64,000 nucleotides of DNA from the NCBI RefSeq assembly GCF_028464065.1, contig NZ_CP116808.1, positions 2,621,501 through 2,685,500 on the forward strand, given 5' to 3'. The notes under the pieces are model-generated. The model searched no databases, was not told where the DNA came from, and saw only the letters and a list, made by a program, of their open reading frames with translations. Shown piece by piece: positions 16,212 through 26,500 of this stretch. This stretch comes from Saprospira sp. CCB-QB6. Lineage in GTDB: Bacteria; Bacteroidota; Bacteroidia; Chitinophagales; Saprospiraceae. Both the position numbers and the translations under genes were made by a program. Position 1 is the stretch's first letter. Each line of letters opens with the position of its first letter.

Positions 16212-19112
16212 ATGCAAGCATTGATAAAAAGCCTCCTTTTTTCTGCCGTCATCTTGCTCCTTTTGGGGCAATCTGCCTGCCGATACCCTTATTATACGCC
16301 ACAGGCCAAAAAGGCCCGCAAAGCGATCAAAGCAGAGAAAAAGGCGCGCAAGGCCGCTGCGGCCCAACTGCCGAAAAGCGATACAACAACAGCCCCTAGC
16401 GATGAGGGGCTCGATAAATTGCCTAGTATAGACCCCAAGGCCAGAGGAGGCCAAAAAAAGGAAACGGATAAGATTGTTAATGCCACAGCTCTAGATAGTT
16501 TGCCGCCTAGCGATACTAGCCAAATGGCGCTTACGGCTATAGATAGTAGTGATTCGGATAGTTTGGCATTGACCACAACAGATAGTCTGCCGCCTATTGT
16601 CTTTAATCCCGATTCTCTGGATTCTCCTGTGCAATACGATGCCAAGGATTCGACTATTTATGATTTGATGAACCAGAAGATTTACCTCTATGGCTCGGCA
16701 GAGATCAACTATGGAAATTACCAACTCAAAGCGGGCTATATCGAGGTAGATTTTTTGACATCTATAGCTACAGCAGAAGGTTTTGCAGATAGTACAGAGC
16801 CCTCAGGCATTCGAGAAATGCCCTACTTTTCGGATGGGAACCAAAAGTTTGAGGCCAAGAAAATCATGTATAACTTTAAGACCAAGAAGGGAAAAGTCTT
16901 TGATACCAGCACCGAGCAAGGCGACGGTTATTTTCTGTCAAAAGCTACTAAATTCATTAGCAAATCGGGAGATAGCACGGCAAGCAGTGATGTTTTGTAT
17001 GCGGGGGGCTGCACCTACACCACCTGTGACCATAAGCATCCGCATTTTGGGCTGAGAAGTAGTCGGGCCAAGGTGATTCCAGGGAAATTGATTGTAGTTG
17101 GTCCTTCATTTATTGAAATTATGGGGAGCCCTACGCCTTTGGCCTTGCCCTTTGGCTTTTTTCCGATAACGAACAGCCGCAAATCGGGCTTGATTCTCAG
17201 CACTAATATTGATTTTTCGCCAAACTGGGGAGCGGGGATTCGTGAGATTGGGTATTATCAGGTCATCAGCGATCAAATGGACCTCAAACTGACGGGAGAT
17301 TTTTATACTCGTGGGACCTTTCGCGTGAATTTGGAATCAAATTATAAAATGCGTTATAAAGCCTCTGGAGGCTTGCGCATTAGTTATGCGCGTACTGTTG
17401 AAGACGAGCCTGGCACACCAGATTATAGCTTGCTAAAAGACTTTAATATTAGTTGGACGCATCAGCAGGATGCCAAGGCTCATCCTAGCCAAAGTTTTGC
17501 GGCTAGTGTAAACCTAGGAACTTCAGATTATTTTAGAAATACAGAGCCCTCTGCGAATTTGACCTTGCAGTCTACTCTGCAATCAAGTATTTCTTATAGC
17601 AAGCGCTTTTTGGGGACCCCTTTTTCGTTGGCTATTGCTGCACGCCACTCTCAGAATACTAGTAGCAATACGATGAACATTACGGCTCCGCAAACTACCT
17701 TAACCATGAACCAGATTTATCCCTTCCAGCGAAAAGTGCAGGTGGGAGAACAGCGATGGTATGAGCGCATTGGTTTTTCTTATTCGGCTACGGCCAACAA
17801 CAGCTTCCAAATTGCGGATAGTTTGCTTTTTTCTGCAGATGGCTTGGCAGACGCTATGGAAGAAGCTAAATATTCAGTGGTGCATTCGCCTAGAGTGAAT
17901 TTATCCCTCAAATTGTTTAAATACATCAATGTACAGCCCAATATCTCTTATCAGGAAAGTTGGTATTTCTATGCGAATGAGCAAAGTTTTGACCCCAGCT
18001 TAGTCATCACGGCCGATACCACATTTGATGATGATGATCCTACTGTCATTAGTGATATTGAGCTAGACACCACCTTTGGAACCCTCAATGAGTTTAGAGA
18101 TTATGGTTTTAATGCGGTGCGAAACTTTAGTGCGGGGGTAAACATGAGCACCCAGCTTTTTGCTACGGGAACCTACAACATTGGTCGCTTAGAAAAGGTG
18201 CGGGCGGTGATTCGTCCCAATGTTGGTTTGAGTTGGCGGCCAGACTACCAAAGTGATTTTTGGGGCTATTATGGCAGCGTACAAACTGATACCCGTTATC
18301 CAGATGAGTTGACGACCTATCGTCGCTTTGATGCGGTGCCTTCAGGGGGAGAACAGGCGCTATTAACCTATAGTTTGAATAGTAGAATAGAGGGAAAGCT
18401 CAAGCCTTCTCGCCGAGATACGAGCAGACAGCAGAACAATAAATTTCCGATCTTGAACAACTTAAATGTTTCGGGGAATTACAATTTTGCAGCGGATAGT
18501 TTGCGTTGGTCGACCATCAGTCTAAATGCTAATACGACCTTATTCAAAATGGTCAATGCCACTTTTTCGATGGTTTTTGATCCTTATATTGCCGATCAAA
18601 ATACTAATACCCGCCTCAATACTTTGGAGTGGACCCAAAATGGTCGTTTGGCGCGTTTTACTTCAGGGGCATTGGCATTGAGTACGCAAATTAACCCCAA
18701 TTCGCTCAAGCAATTATTTTCTGACCCTTATAGGTCCAAAAGCAAAAAAGAAGAAGAGGCCAAATCATTTGACATCCTTCAGCAGTTGAGCTTGAATTAC
18801 AACCTACGCTTTAGTCGAGCTTATATTGAGGGGGTAGATAGTTTGCAATTTACGGCTAATGAGATTTCAATGTCGGGCGCTTTTCGTTTGTCTAAAAACT
18901 GGGATATTCGGATTTATAGAATGGGCTATGACTTTGACAAAAAGCGGATTACCTATCCAGACTTTGGCTTTAGCCGATCTTTGCATTGTTGGGAAATGGG
19001 GATGCGTTGGCAGCCAGAGCAGCGGACTTGGAATTTCTTTGTCCAAGTTCGTCCAGGTTCTTTAGGCTTCCTCAAATTGCCTGTGAATAAGACACGCTTT
19101 GATGATTATTAA
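16212..19112 (+). CDS. lptD: LPS-assembly outer membrane protein LptD (putative)
   Basis: A 966-residue protein expected to insert lipopolysaccharide into the outer leaflet. The chosen Met (MQALIKSLLFSAVI) begins the signal peptide; the upstream extension of the frame only translates E7. The signal ends LLLLGQSAC, so Cys23 could be lipidated. After a Lys/Ala-rich and Ser/Asp-rich linker, residues about 150-300 form the OstA/LptA-like beta-jellyroll (YLYGSAEINYGNYQLKAGYI). The remainder is the barrel domain with alternating strands, including the segment GSPTPLALPFGFFPITNSR typical of Bacteroidota LptD. Length fits this group. Function is by family resemblance, and the gene stands alone between repeats. 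Confidence 0.85.
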   Translation: MQALIKSLLFSAVILLLLGQSACRYPYYTPQAKKARKAIKAEKKARKAAAAQLPKSDTTTAPSDEGLDKLPSIDPKARGGQKKETDKIVNATALDSLPPSDTSQMALTAIDSSDSDSLALTTTDSLPPIVFNPDSLDSPVQYDAKDSTIYDLMNQKIYLYGSAEINYGNYQLKAGYIEVDFLTSIATAEGFADSTEPSGIREMPYFSDGNQKFEAKKIMYNFKTKKGKVFDTSTEQGDGYFLSKATKFISKSGDSTASSDVLYAGGCTYTTCDHKHPHFGLRSSRAKVIPGKLIVVGPSFIEIMGSPTPLALPFGFFPITNSRKSGLILSTNIDFSPNWGAGIREIGYYQVISDQMDLKLTGDFYTRGTFRVNLESNYKMRYKASGGLRISYARTVEDEPGTPDYSLLKDFNISWTHQQDAKAHPSQSFAASVNLGTSDYFRNTEPSANLTLQSTLQSSISYSKRFLGTPFSLAIAARHSQNTSSNTMNITAPQTTLTMNQIYPFQRKVQVGEQRWYERIGFSYSATANNSFQIADSLLFSADGLADAMEEAKYSVVHSPRVNLSLKLFKYINVQPNISYQESWYFYANEQSFDPSLVITADTTFDDDDPTVISDIELDTTFGTLNEFRDYGFNAVRNFSAGVNMSTQLFATGTYNIGRLEKVRAVIRPNVGLSWRPDYQSDFWGYYGSVQTDTRYPDELTTYRRFDAVPSGGEQALLTYSLNSRIEGKLKPSRRDTSRQQNNKFPILNNLNVSGNYNFAADSLRWSTISLNANTTLFKMVNATFSMVFDPYIADQNTNTRLNTLEWTQNGRLARFTSGALALSTQINPNSLKQLFSDPYRSKSKKEEEAKSFDILQQLSLNYNLRFSRAYIEGVDSLQFTANEISMSGAFRLSKNWDIRIYRMGYDFDKKRITYPDFGFSRSLHCWEMGMRWQPEQRTWNFFVQVRPGSLGFLKLPVNKTRFDDY

Positions 19113-19184
19113 CAGCTAGTTGGCAAGAAGGCCCAAAACTTAAGTATTGGGCTAAGGGGAATATAAATTAACCTTTATTCATAA

Positions 19185-19228
19185 TTATCGCGCAGCGATA
19201 CCGCTTTGCTGTGGGTTTTAACCCACAG
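19185..19228 (+). repeat. Family R3 hairpin repeat
   Basis: TATCGCGCAGCGATA followed by CCGCTTTG and the hairpin CTGTGGGTT-TT-AACCCACAG (19209-19228). A near-identical composite is at 28533-28577, again directly beside a reverse family E copy. Confidence 0.7.
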
Positions 19229-19231
19229 ATT

Positions 19232-19358
19232 GGCTGAGGGGCTGTAGCAGGGCCGCCGAAGGCGGCAGACCCAGCGGGCGCAGCCCGCGCAGGGCCGAGC
19301 AGACCTGCGAGCTGCGACATAGCCCGACCCGCCCGAAGGGCGGGGCAGCCCCAAAAAA
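19232..19358 (-). repeat. Family E repeat, type A, reverse (E8)
   Basis: Starts GGCTGAGGGGCTG and ends GGGGCAGCCCCAAAAAA. Variable modules are GCCGCC-GAA-GGCGGC, GCGGGC-GCA-GCCCGC and CCCGCC-CGAA-GGGCGGG. It fills much of the 435-base gap between lptD and ruvA. Confidence 0.85.
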
Positions 19359-19399
19359 TTAAGAATCAGTTAGGAAAAAAGCAGGGAGAGCTTGGCATT

Positions 19400-19432
19400 T
19401 TTGCAAGTTCGCAAAAATCTATTGTATCTTAG
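19400..19432 (+). promoter_or_regulatory. Candidate Bacteroidota promoter upstream of ruvA
   Basis: TTTG (19400-19403), 21 bases, then TATCTTAG (19425-19432), one mismatch from the Bacteroidota -7 box TAnnTTTG. It lies 115 bases before the ruvA start and just upstream of a terminator-like hairpin. Confidence 0.5.
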
Positions 19433-19453
19433 CGACTTGTAAACCCGATTGAT

Positions 19454-19476
19454 AAGCCCTATTTTAGGGCTTTTTT
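19454..19476 (+). terminator. Terminator-like hairpin in the ruvA leader (possible attenuator)
   Basis: AAGCCCTA / TAGGGCTT stem with a TTT loop and a run of six T. It sits between the candidate promoter and ruvA, so it would cut most transcripts to roughly 40 nt unless read through. Confidence 0.55.
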
Positions 19477-19547
19477 GCATCTTAAGGCAGACAAATTGGC
19501 CAAGTTGCCCACGTTTTGTCTTTTGTTATCGTTATCTAAAGGAAATT

Positions 19548-20159
19548 ATGATTGCCTACTTGCATGGTAAGCTCGTATATAAGAGCCCTACAGAATTGAT
19601 TATGGATGTTGGCGGCGTGGGATATCGTCTCTACATCAGTTTGCAGACCTATCAGGCGGTGCAGGCCTTAGAGCAAGTTAAATTGCTCACGCATCATTTG
19701 GTCAAAGAGGACCAAGAGGCCTTATATGGTTTTGCGACGGCGGAGGAGTTGCAGTTATTTGAGCAGCTCATTTCGGTATCAGGAGTGGGGGCCAACACGG
19801 CTCGGGTCTTGCTTTCGGCCATGTCGGCCAAAGAGATTCGGGCGGCAATCATAGCCGAGAACGTGGCGGTACTCAAATCGGCCAAGGGGATTGGCCCAAA
19901 ATCTGCCAAACGGATCATTTTGGAGCTCAAGGACAAATTGCTCAAAGAAAGTGGTGCGGTAAGTGAGGCCATTGCGGCTTCTATTCAGGGTCAAACGGCG
20001 GGGGAAAACCCCATTCGCTCGGAGGCTTTGGATGCGCTTTTAGCCTTGGGCTTTAATAAGATCAAGGCCCAAAAGGTATTGAACTCCATTCTTAAAACGG
20101 AGCCAGACATGCAGGATGTAGGACAACTCATCAAATTGGCATTGGCTCAAATGACTTAA
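19548..20159 (+). CDS. ruvA: Holliday junction branch migration protein RuvA
   Basis: A 203-residue subunit that binds four-way DNA junctions and loads the RuvB motor in recombinational repair. The start MIAYLHGKLV, preceded by AAAGGA, is the classic RuvA N-terminus; a longer in-frame extension upstream lacks family features. Residues 1-62 form the OB-fold domain. Two helix-hairpin-helix motifs follow: FEQLISVSGVGANTARVLLS (around 73-92) and LKSAKGIGPKSAKRIILELK (around 108-127). The C-terminal RuvB-binding helices come after an acidic linker (SEALDALLALGFNKIKAQKV). It lies just upstream of sprA in the same direction, a neighbourhood I recall from other Bacteroidota. Confidence 0.95.
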   Translation: MIAYLHGKLVYKSPTELIMDVGGVGYRLYISLQTYQAVQALEQVKLLTHHLVKEDQEALYGFATAEELQLFEQLISVSGVGANTARVLLSAMSAKEIRAAIIAENVAVLKSAKGIGPKSAKRIILELKDKLLKESGAVSEAIAASIQGQTAGENPIRSEALDALLALGFNKIKAQKVLNSILKTEPDMQDVGQLIKLALAQMT

Positions 20160-20245
20160 AACTAGTATTATTCGATAGCAATTTTACCCAATTTTTAGAT
20201 AGAAACGAAGGGGCATTTTATATGCTAGCCAAGGCCTTATATATA

Positions 20246-20406
20246 TTTTTTTGGGGTCTCCCGCCTTTGGCGGGCGCTACGTTTACTCCCGTTGGTCGTC
20301 GAACTGCGGACTAAAGTCCTTGTTGTCGCAGCGCGCTGTTTGCTCGGCCCTGCGGTCTAACGGCCTTGGTCTGTGGCTATGCCGCACTGCTGCAGATCGC
20401 TCGGCC
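20246..20406 (+). repeat. Family E repeat, type B, forward, with inserted module (E9)
   Basis: Starts TTTTTTTGGGGTCTCC. After GGCGGGCGCTACGTT it carries an extra module of about 45 bases beginning TACTCCCGTTGGTCGTCGA and ending CTTGTTGTC. The same module occurs in inverse orientation in E17. The element then continues with GCTCGGCCC, GGTCTG and ATCGCTCGGCC. Most of the 377-base ruvA-sprA gap is this repeat. Confidence 0.83.
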
Positions 20407-20536
20407 AAATATCCTATATGGGTAAAAGATCGGCAAATTGCTTTGGTACTAGTAGGTGTATGCTCTTCGTTTATATCCATCCTCTATCTCCTTTATACTG
20501 GCTTGAGGGCCAGAAGAATCAATAGACGCTATCCTT

Positions 20537-23500
20537 ATGAATGCGAAAACTGCAGCTTTGCAGCTACTGCTGTTCTTTCTTTGTGTATCGCAAACAATTG
20601 GGGCCAATGGACCCCATTTTTATGGGCCAACATTATCTGCTGGTCCAGATCAGCCTTTAGGGCCAGATATTCCAAGCTATCCCACACAGGATAGTTTACC
20701 TCCGATTAGCGAGCGCTTTGGCGATTTTGTCCGCGATCGGAGCAATAATCCCTTTGATCTTAAAGATCCTAAGGCCATTGATAAAAAAGTGACTTATGAT
20801 CCTCGTTCGGGTTTGTATATCTTGACAGAAACGATCAATGGGAGCAATTATCGTCCACCAGTTTATATGACCTTGGAAGAATACTTGGCCTTTCGGGCCA
20901 AGGAAGAAGACCAAGATTATTTTCAGGATCTCTACCTTATGGATCGCCAGCAGGCGGGAGAAGATCCTATAGAGCCCTATAAAGAGCGAATCCAAAATAG
21001 TTTGGTCGATCGTCTGTTTTGTGGTAGCAACTTTGATGTGCGTCCACAGGGTAATATTGATTTGACCTTTGGGGCCGACTTTCAACGGATTGCCAACCCT
21101 ATATTGACTGAGCGGCAGCAACGTCAGGGGGGCTTTGATTTTGATATGAATATGCAGCTCAATGTAGTGGGGAAAATTGGAGAGAAATTGCAGCTCTCTT
21201 TTAACTATAATACCCAAGCCACCTTTGATTTTGATCGTCAGATTAAGGTGCAATACCTTACTGATACGCCTTGTTCGGAGGATGATATTGTGCGCAAGAT
21301 TGATGCGGGTAATGTTAGCTTTCCTTTGCGTACCTCTTTAATTCAGGGACGGCAAAACCTCTTTGGGTTTATGACCGAGCTACAGTTTGGTCGCTTAACG
21401 GTTTCTATGGTAGCCTCTCAGAGCCAAACTCAACGTAAAGAAATCTCTATTCAGGGGGGAGCACAACAGCAAACATTTGAGGTAACTGCGGATAACTATG
21501 ATGAGAATCGCCACTTTTTCCTTTCTCATTATAACCGCAATACTTATGAGGGGAATATGGTGAATTTGCCTCAGATCAATAGCTTGTTCAATATTACTAA
21601 AATTGAAGTTTGGGTAACCAATGACCGAAACGTAACAGAAGGCGTTAGGGATGTGGTAGCTTATGCCGACCTTGGAGAAACTGAGGCAGACAATATGCTT
21701 AATGCCAACCGTTTGAATGGAGCTACTGAGCAGGGGCGCGATCTTTATGGCCGTCGTCTGCCAGACAACTATGCCAATAGATTGTATGATGAACTCTTGG
21801 CCAGTGAACGCGCCCGAGGACTACAAACAGCAGTATCTGAATTGCAGACGGGCTTTAATATGACCGATGCTCAGGATTTCTCTAAGATTAGAGCACGTAA
21901 ACTATCGGCTTCAGAATATAGCTATCACTCTCAATTGGGTTTCCTCTCTTTGAATGTATCGGTTAAGCCAACTGACGTGATTGCGGTGGCTTATCAGTAT
22001 ACTTATAATGGAAAAACTTATCAGGTAGGAGAGTTTGCTCAGGATTTGCCTATTGATGCAGACACCTTGAATGTTATGCACCTCAAATTACTCAAAGGGG
22101 TACGGACCAGAGTAGATTTGCCTATTTGGGATTTGATGATGAAAAATATCTATTCACTAGGGGCCTATCAGGTAAATAGTGAAGACTTTCAATTAGATGT
22201 TTTTTATCAAGATCCTGGGGGAGGGGAGAAGCGCTTTATTCCGGAAGGACCTGTTTCTTCAAAACCCTTACTACGTCTATTAAACTTGGATAATCTCAAT
22301 CGTCAAGGAGATCCTATGCCTGATGGACAATTTGATTTTGTATCTGGCTTAACGATTTTACCACAGAACGGTCGGGTGATTTTCCCCGTTTTAGAGCCCT
22401 TCGGTAGTACTTTAGAGAAGGCTTTCCGTTCTGATCCAGATGACCCTAGCACAGTGAGTAATTTAGCCCAGCGCTACGTTTATCAGCAGCTCTATGACTC
22501 TACGGTAACTCGAGCTAGAGAATTTCCAGAGTTTAACCGTTTTATTATTCGAGGAAGTTATAAGTCCTCTGTCTCTTCAGAAATTTCTTTAGGTGGATTC
22601 AATATTCCTAGAGGGTCTGTAGTTGTTTCTGCAGGTGGTGCTGTCTTGACAGAGGGGAGCGATTACTCCATTGATTATAACTTAGGTAGAATTAAAATTT
22701 TGAACGAAGCCTACTTAAATTCGGGCCAGCCAATTCGAGTAGCTTTTGAGGATAACTCTACCTTTGGGTTCAATCGACAGTCCTTTTTTGGTACTCGTTT
22801 CGATTACTTCATCAATAAGAACTTTAATATTGGGGGAACCTTTCTGCATTTGTCAGAGCGACCCTTTACCCAAAAGGTAAACTATGGAGATGATCCCATC
22901 TCCAATAGTATTTATGGCTTTGATGTACAGTATAGTAGCGAATTGCCATGGCTGACTAAGGCTGTGGATTTCTTGCCTTTAATTTCAACTAAAGAAGCTT
23001 CTTCGATAACTTTTAGTGGTGAATTTGCGCATTTATTGCCAGGATCTCCTTCTGTAATTGACCAAGCCAATGATGAAGGCGGAGTTGTCTTTTTAGATGA
23101 CTTTGAAGGAGCGGCTAGCAACTTCAACCTAACGATTCCCAGTTTAAACTGGCAATTGGCCTCTACGCCAAGGGGGGATGGAAACGATTTATTTCCAGAA
23201 GCCAATCTAATTGATAGCCTGCCATATAATAAGAACCGAGCAAGAATAGCCTGGTATCAATTAGATCCAGACCTAATCAGCAATCCACCAAATAATGTAA
23301 GTGGTGATGAGGCCAAGAGCGTTTATGTTCGACAGTTCCGTCAGGATGAAATCTTTAGAAATTTTACAGTTTCGGCTATTCAATCCACCTTATTGCGAAC
23401 TTTTGATTTGGCTTATTATCCAAAAGAAAGAGGCCCCTATAACTTTGATGCTCGCTTCGATACCCTTGAGGCAGAAGAGCATTGGGGGGGCGTTATGCGC

Positions 23501-26500
23501 AGTATCCAAAATAATGACTTTGAGGCCAATAATATCGAATTTGTAGAGGTTTGGGTCATGAGTCCTTTTAAAGAAGGATATGGTGGAAATGGTGGAGAAC
23601 TCTATATCGAATTAGGAGATGTCTCTGAGGATATTCTACGTGACTCTCGTCTATTCTTTGAAAATGGACTACCCGCAGATAGTAGTTCCTCTATTCGTAC
23701 AGATGAAACGAATTGGTCAAGAGTACCCCGTACACAAGCTATTACTAATGCTTTTGATAATGATCCTGATATCCGAGATAAGCAGGATGTGGGCTTAGAT
23801 GGCTATGATAATGCCAGCGAAGCGATTAAGTATGCAGAATACTTAGATTCACTGGCTGCGATCTATGGTACAGCAAGTACAATTTACCAAGAAGCACTCA
23901 ATGACCCCGCAGGAGATGACTTCCTCTATTTTAGAGATGATTTTTATGATAATAATACAGCGCCTAATGGGGAAAACCCTATCCTTTGGCGCTATAAGCG
24001 CTTCAATAATCCACAGGGGAACTCTACCCCTGATGGCGGAAATACTTCATTTACTTCTACCTCAACCAATATTCCCAATACAGAGGATATTAACCGAGAT
24101 AATACCTTGAATGAAGAGGAGTCTTATTTTCAGTACCGCATTCCCGTTGAGCGAGTGAACGGTAGCGATGAAATGGCTTTCACACAATATACTTTTGATT
24201 CTGTTGGAGTTGATTATGATGGCCCCAATGGTACCGAAACAGTATATTGGTATCAGCTTAAAATTCCAATTGACCAATACACAAAACGCGTGGGTGGAAT
24301 TAGCGACTTCCGTTCTATTCGCTTCATTAGAATGTATATGACGGGCTTTGAAGAGAAAACTGTAATGCGTTTTGCTCGTTTGGACCTAATCAGAAACCAA
24401 TGGCGTCGATATACCCGCACACTCCGTGAGCCTGGCGTTTATCTACCCACCGAAAATGATAATGAAACGGCCTTTGATGTAAATGCCGTAAACTATGAGG
24501 AAAATAGCCAAAGAACTCCCTACCCCTATGTCTTGCCTCCAGGTGTAGAACGAGAACAAGCTATCGGCTCTTTGGCCAATACGCTGCAAAATGAGCAGTC
24601 TCTTTCTGTAAATATCCAAAATTTAAAGGATGGAGATGCTCGGGCAATTTACAAAATCGTAAACTTCGATATGCGGGTTTATGAACGACTCAAAATGTAT
24701 GTGCATGCCGAGTCTTTACCCGATTGCGCCGTAGAGAATGATCCTGGAGACCTCAAACTCTTTGTCCGCTTAGGTAGCGATTTTGAAAATAACTACTACG
24801 AATATGAAATTCCACTAGAAATGTCTACGGCTTTTGGCTCTGCTGATCCCGAAGATATTTGGCTAGAGAATAATGAGCTCAACTTTGGCCTAGATGTTCT
24901 ACGCAATCTTAAAATTCAACGCGATCTCCTGAATATCTCTCTAAGCTCTTTGTACACGGAAACCGACCCTGATGCCCCCAATAATAATGTGAAAATTATC
25001 GGTAATCCCGATTTAGGAGTTGTTAAAGGCGTTATGGTGGGTATCCGAAATACTAAAGATGATGGCTTGAACCGTTGCGGAGAAATCTGGATCAATGAGC
25101 TCCGCCTTACTGGCTTTGATGAAAGAGGCGGAACCGCCGCACTCATGCGCACCGACATAAAATTAGCCGATTTGGGACAACTGACGCTTTCTGGTCAGTT
25201 CAAATCAATCGGTTTTGGCCAAATTGAACAACGCGTAAACCAAAGAAGCCGCGAACAACTCTTCCAATATGATGTGGCCGGAAACTTTAGCCTAGATAAG
25301 TTCTTTCCCAAAAAATGGAAACTGAAAGTACCTTTCTATGCCCAGTATTCTCAAGAAATTCTAACTCCAGAATACGACCCCTATCAGCTAGATATTCGCC
25401 TGACGGATAAATTGCGAGCAGCTACTACAGCCGCCGCCCGCGACTCTATTCGCCAACAAGCTCAAACTGTTACAACAATCTCTAGCTTTAACTTTACTAA
25501 TGTGCGTAAAGAACGAACCGGGAAAAGACGCCTCCCTACAGATTTATCCAACTTTAGCTTTACTTACGCACAAAGTAATAATCATTACCGCTCTCCCATT
25601 ATCGCTTCAGAAGAGCATATTGAAAACCGCGGAGTGATTGACTATAACTATGCACCAGGCCTCCGCCCCATTTATCCCTTCAAAAAACTCTTTAAGAAGC
25701 AAAATAAATGGCTGGCTCTAATTCAAGAATTTAATTTTAACCCTTTACCAAATAGCTTTAGTTTCCGCAACGAAATGCGCCGAAACTTTACCGAAACGAC
25801 TTACCGCTTTTCAGAAGACGCTTATAGCACTTGGTACGATAAGCGCTTTAGTTGGGACCGCTCTTATAACCTCCAATGGGATTTTGCTAAATCACTCAAA
25901 TTTAACTTCTCTGCCACAAATAATGGCGTAATCGACGAGCCCTACGGCCGCCTAGATACAGAAGTGAAACGCGATAGCGTTTGGCAGAATATCCAAAACC
26001 TTGGACGAAATAAGAATTATCAACATAGCATGACGCTTTCTTATGCCGTACCTCTAGATAAAATTCCCGCACTAGATTGGATTAAAGTGCGCGCCCAATA
26101 TCAAAGCAATTATAACTGGAGTGTGGCTAGCCTTAATACCGACTCTCTTGGCAATGTGATTGGAAATACCCATAACCGACAACTTAATGTCGATTTTCAA
26201 TTCACTAAGCTGTACGCAAAGTCTAAGTACCTGAAGAAGATTGATAGCAAACCCAAAAAGAAACCTAAACGCCCCCAAAGAGGCGGAAAAGACGACAAAA
26301 AGAAGGAGGAACGAGAACCCTCTATGGCCGAACGCCTCCTTATCCGTCCCTTCCTCCTTATCCGCCGTGGCCGAATTACTTATCAAGAGGATTACGCTAC
26401 CTCAATCCCCGGCTTTATGGGACAACATAGCGTCCTCGGACAAGATATTAACAGCTTTGGCGCTAATCTGGCCCCCGGTTGGGACTTTATTACGGGACTT

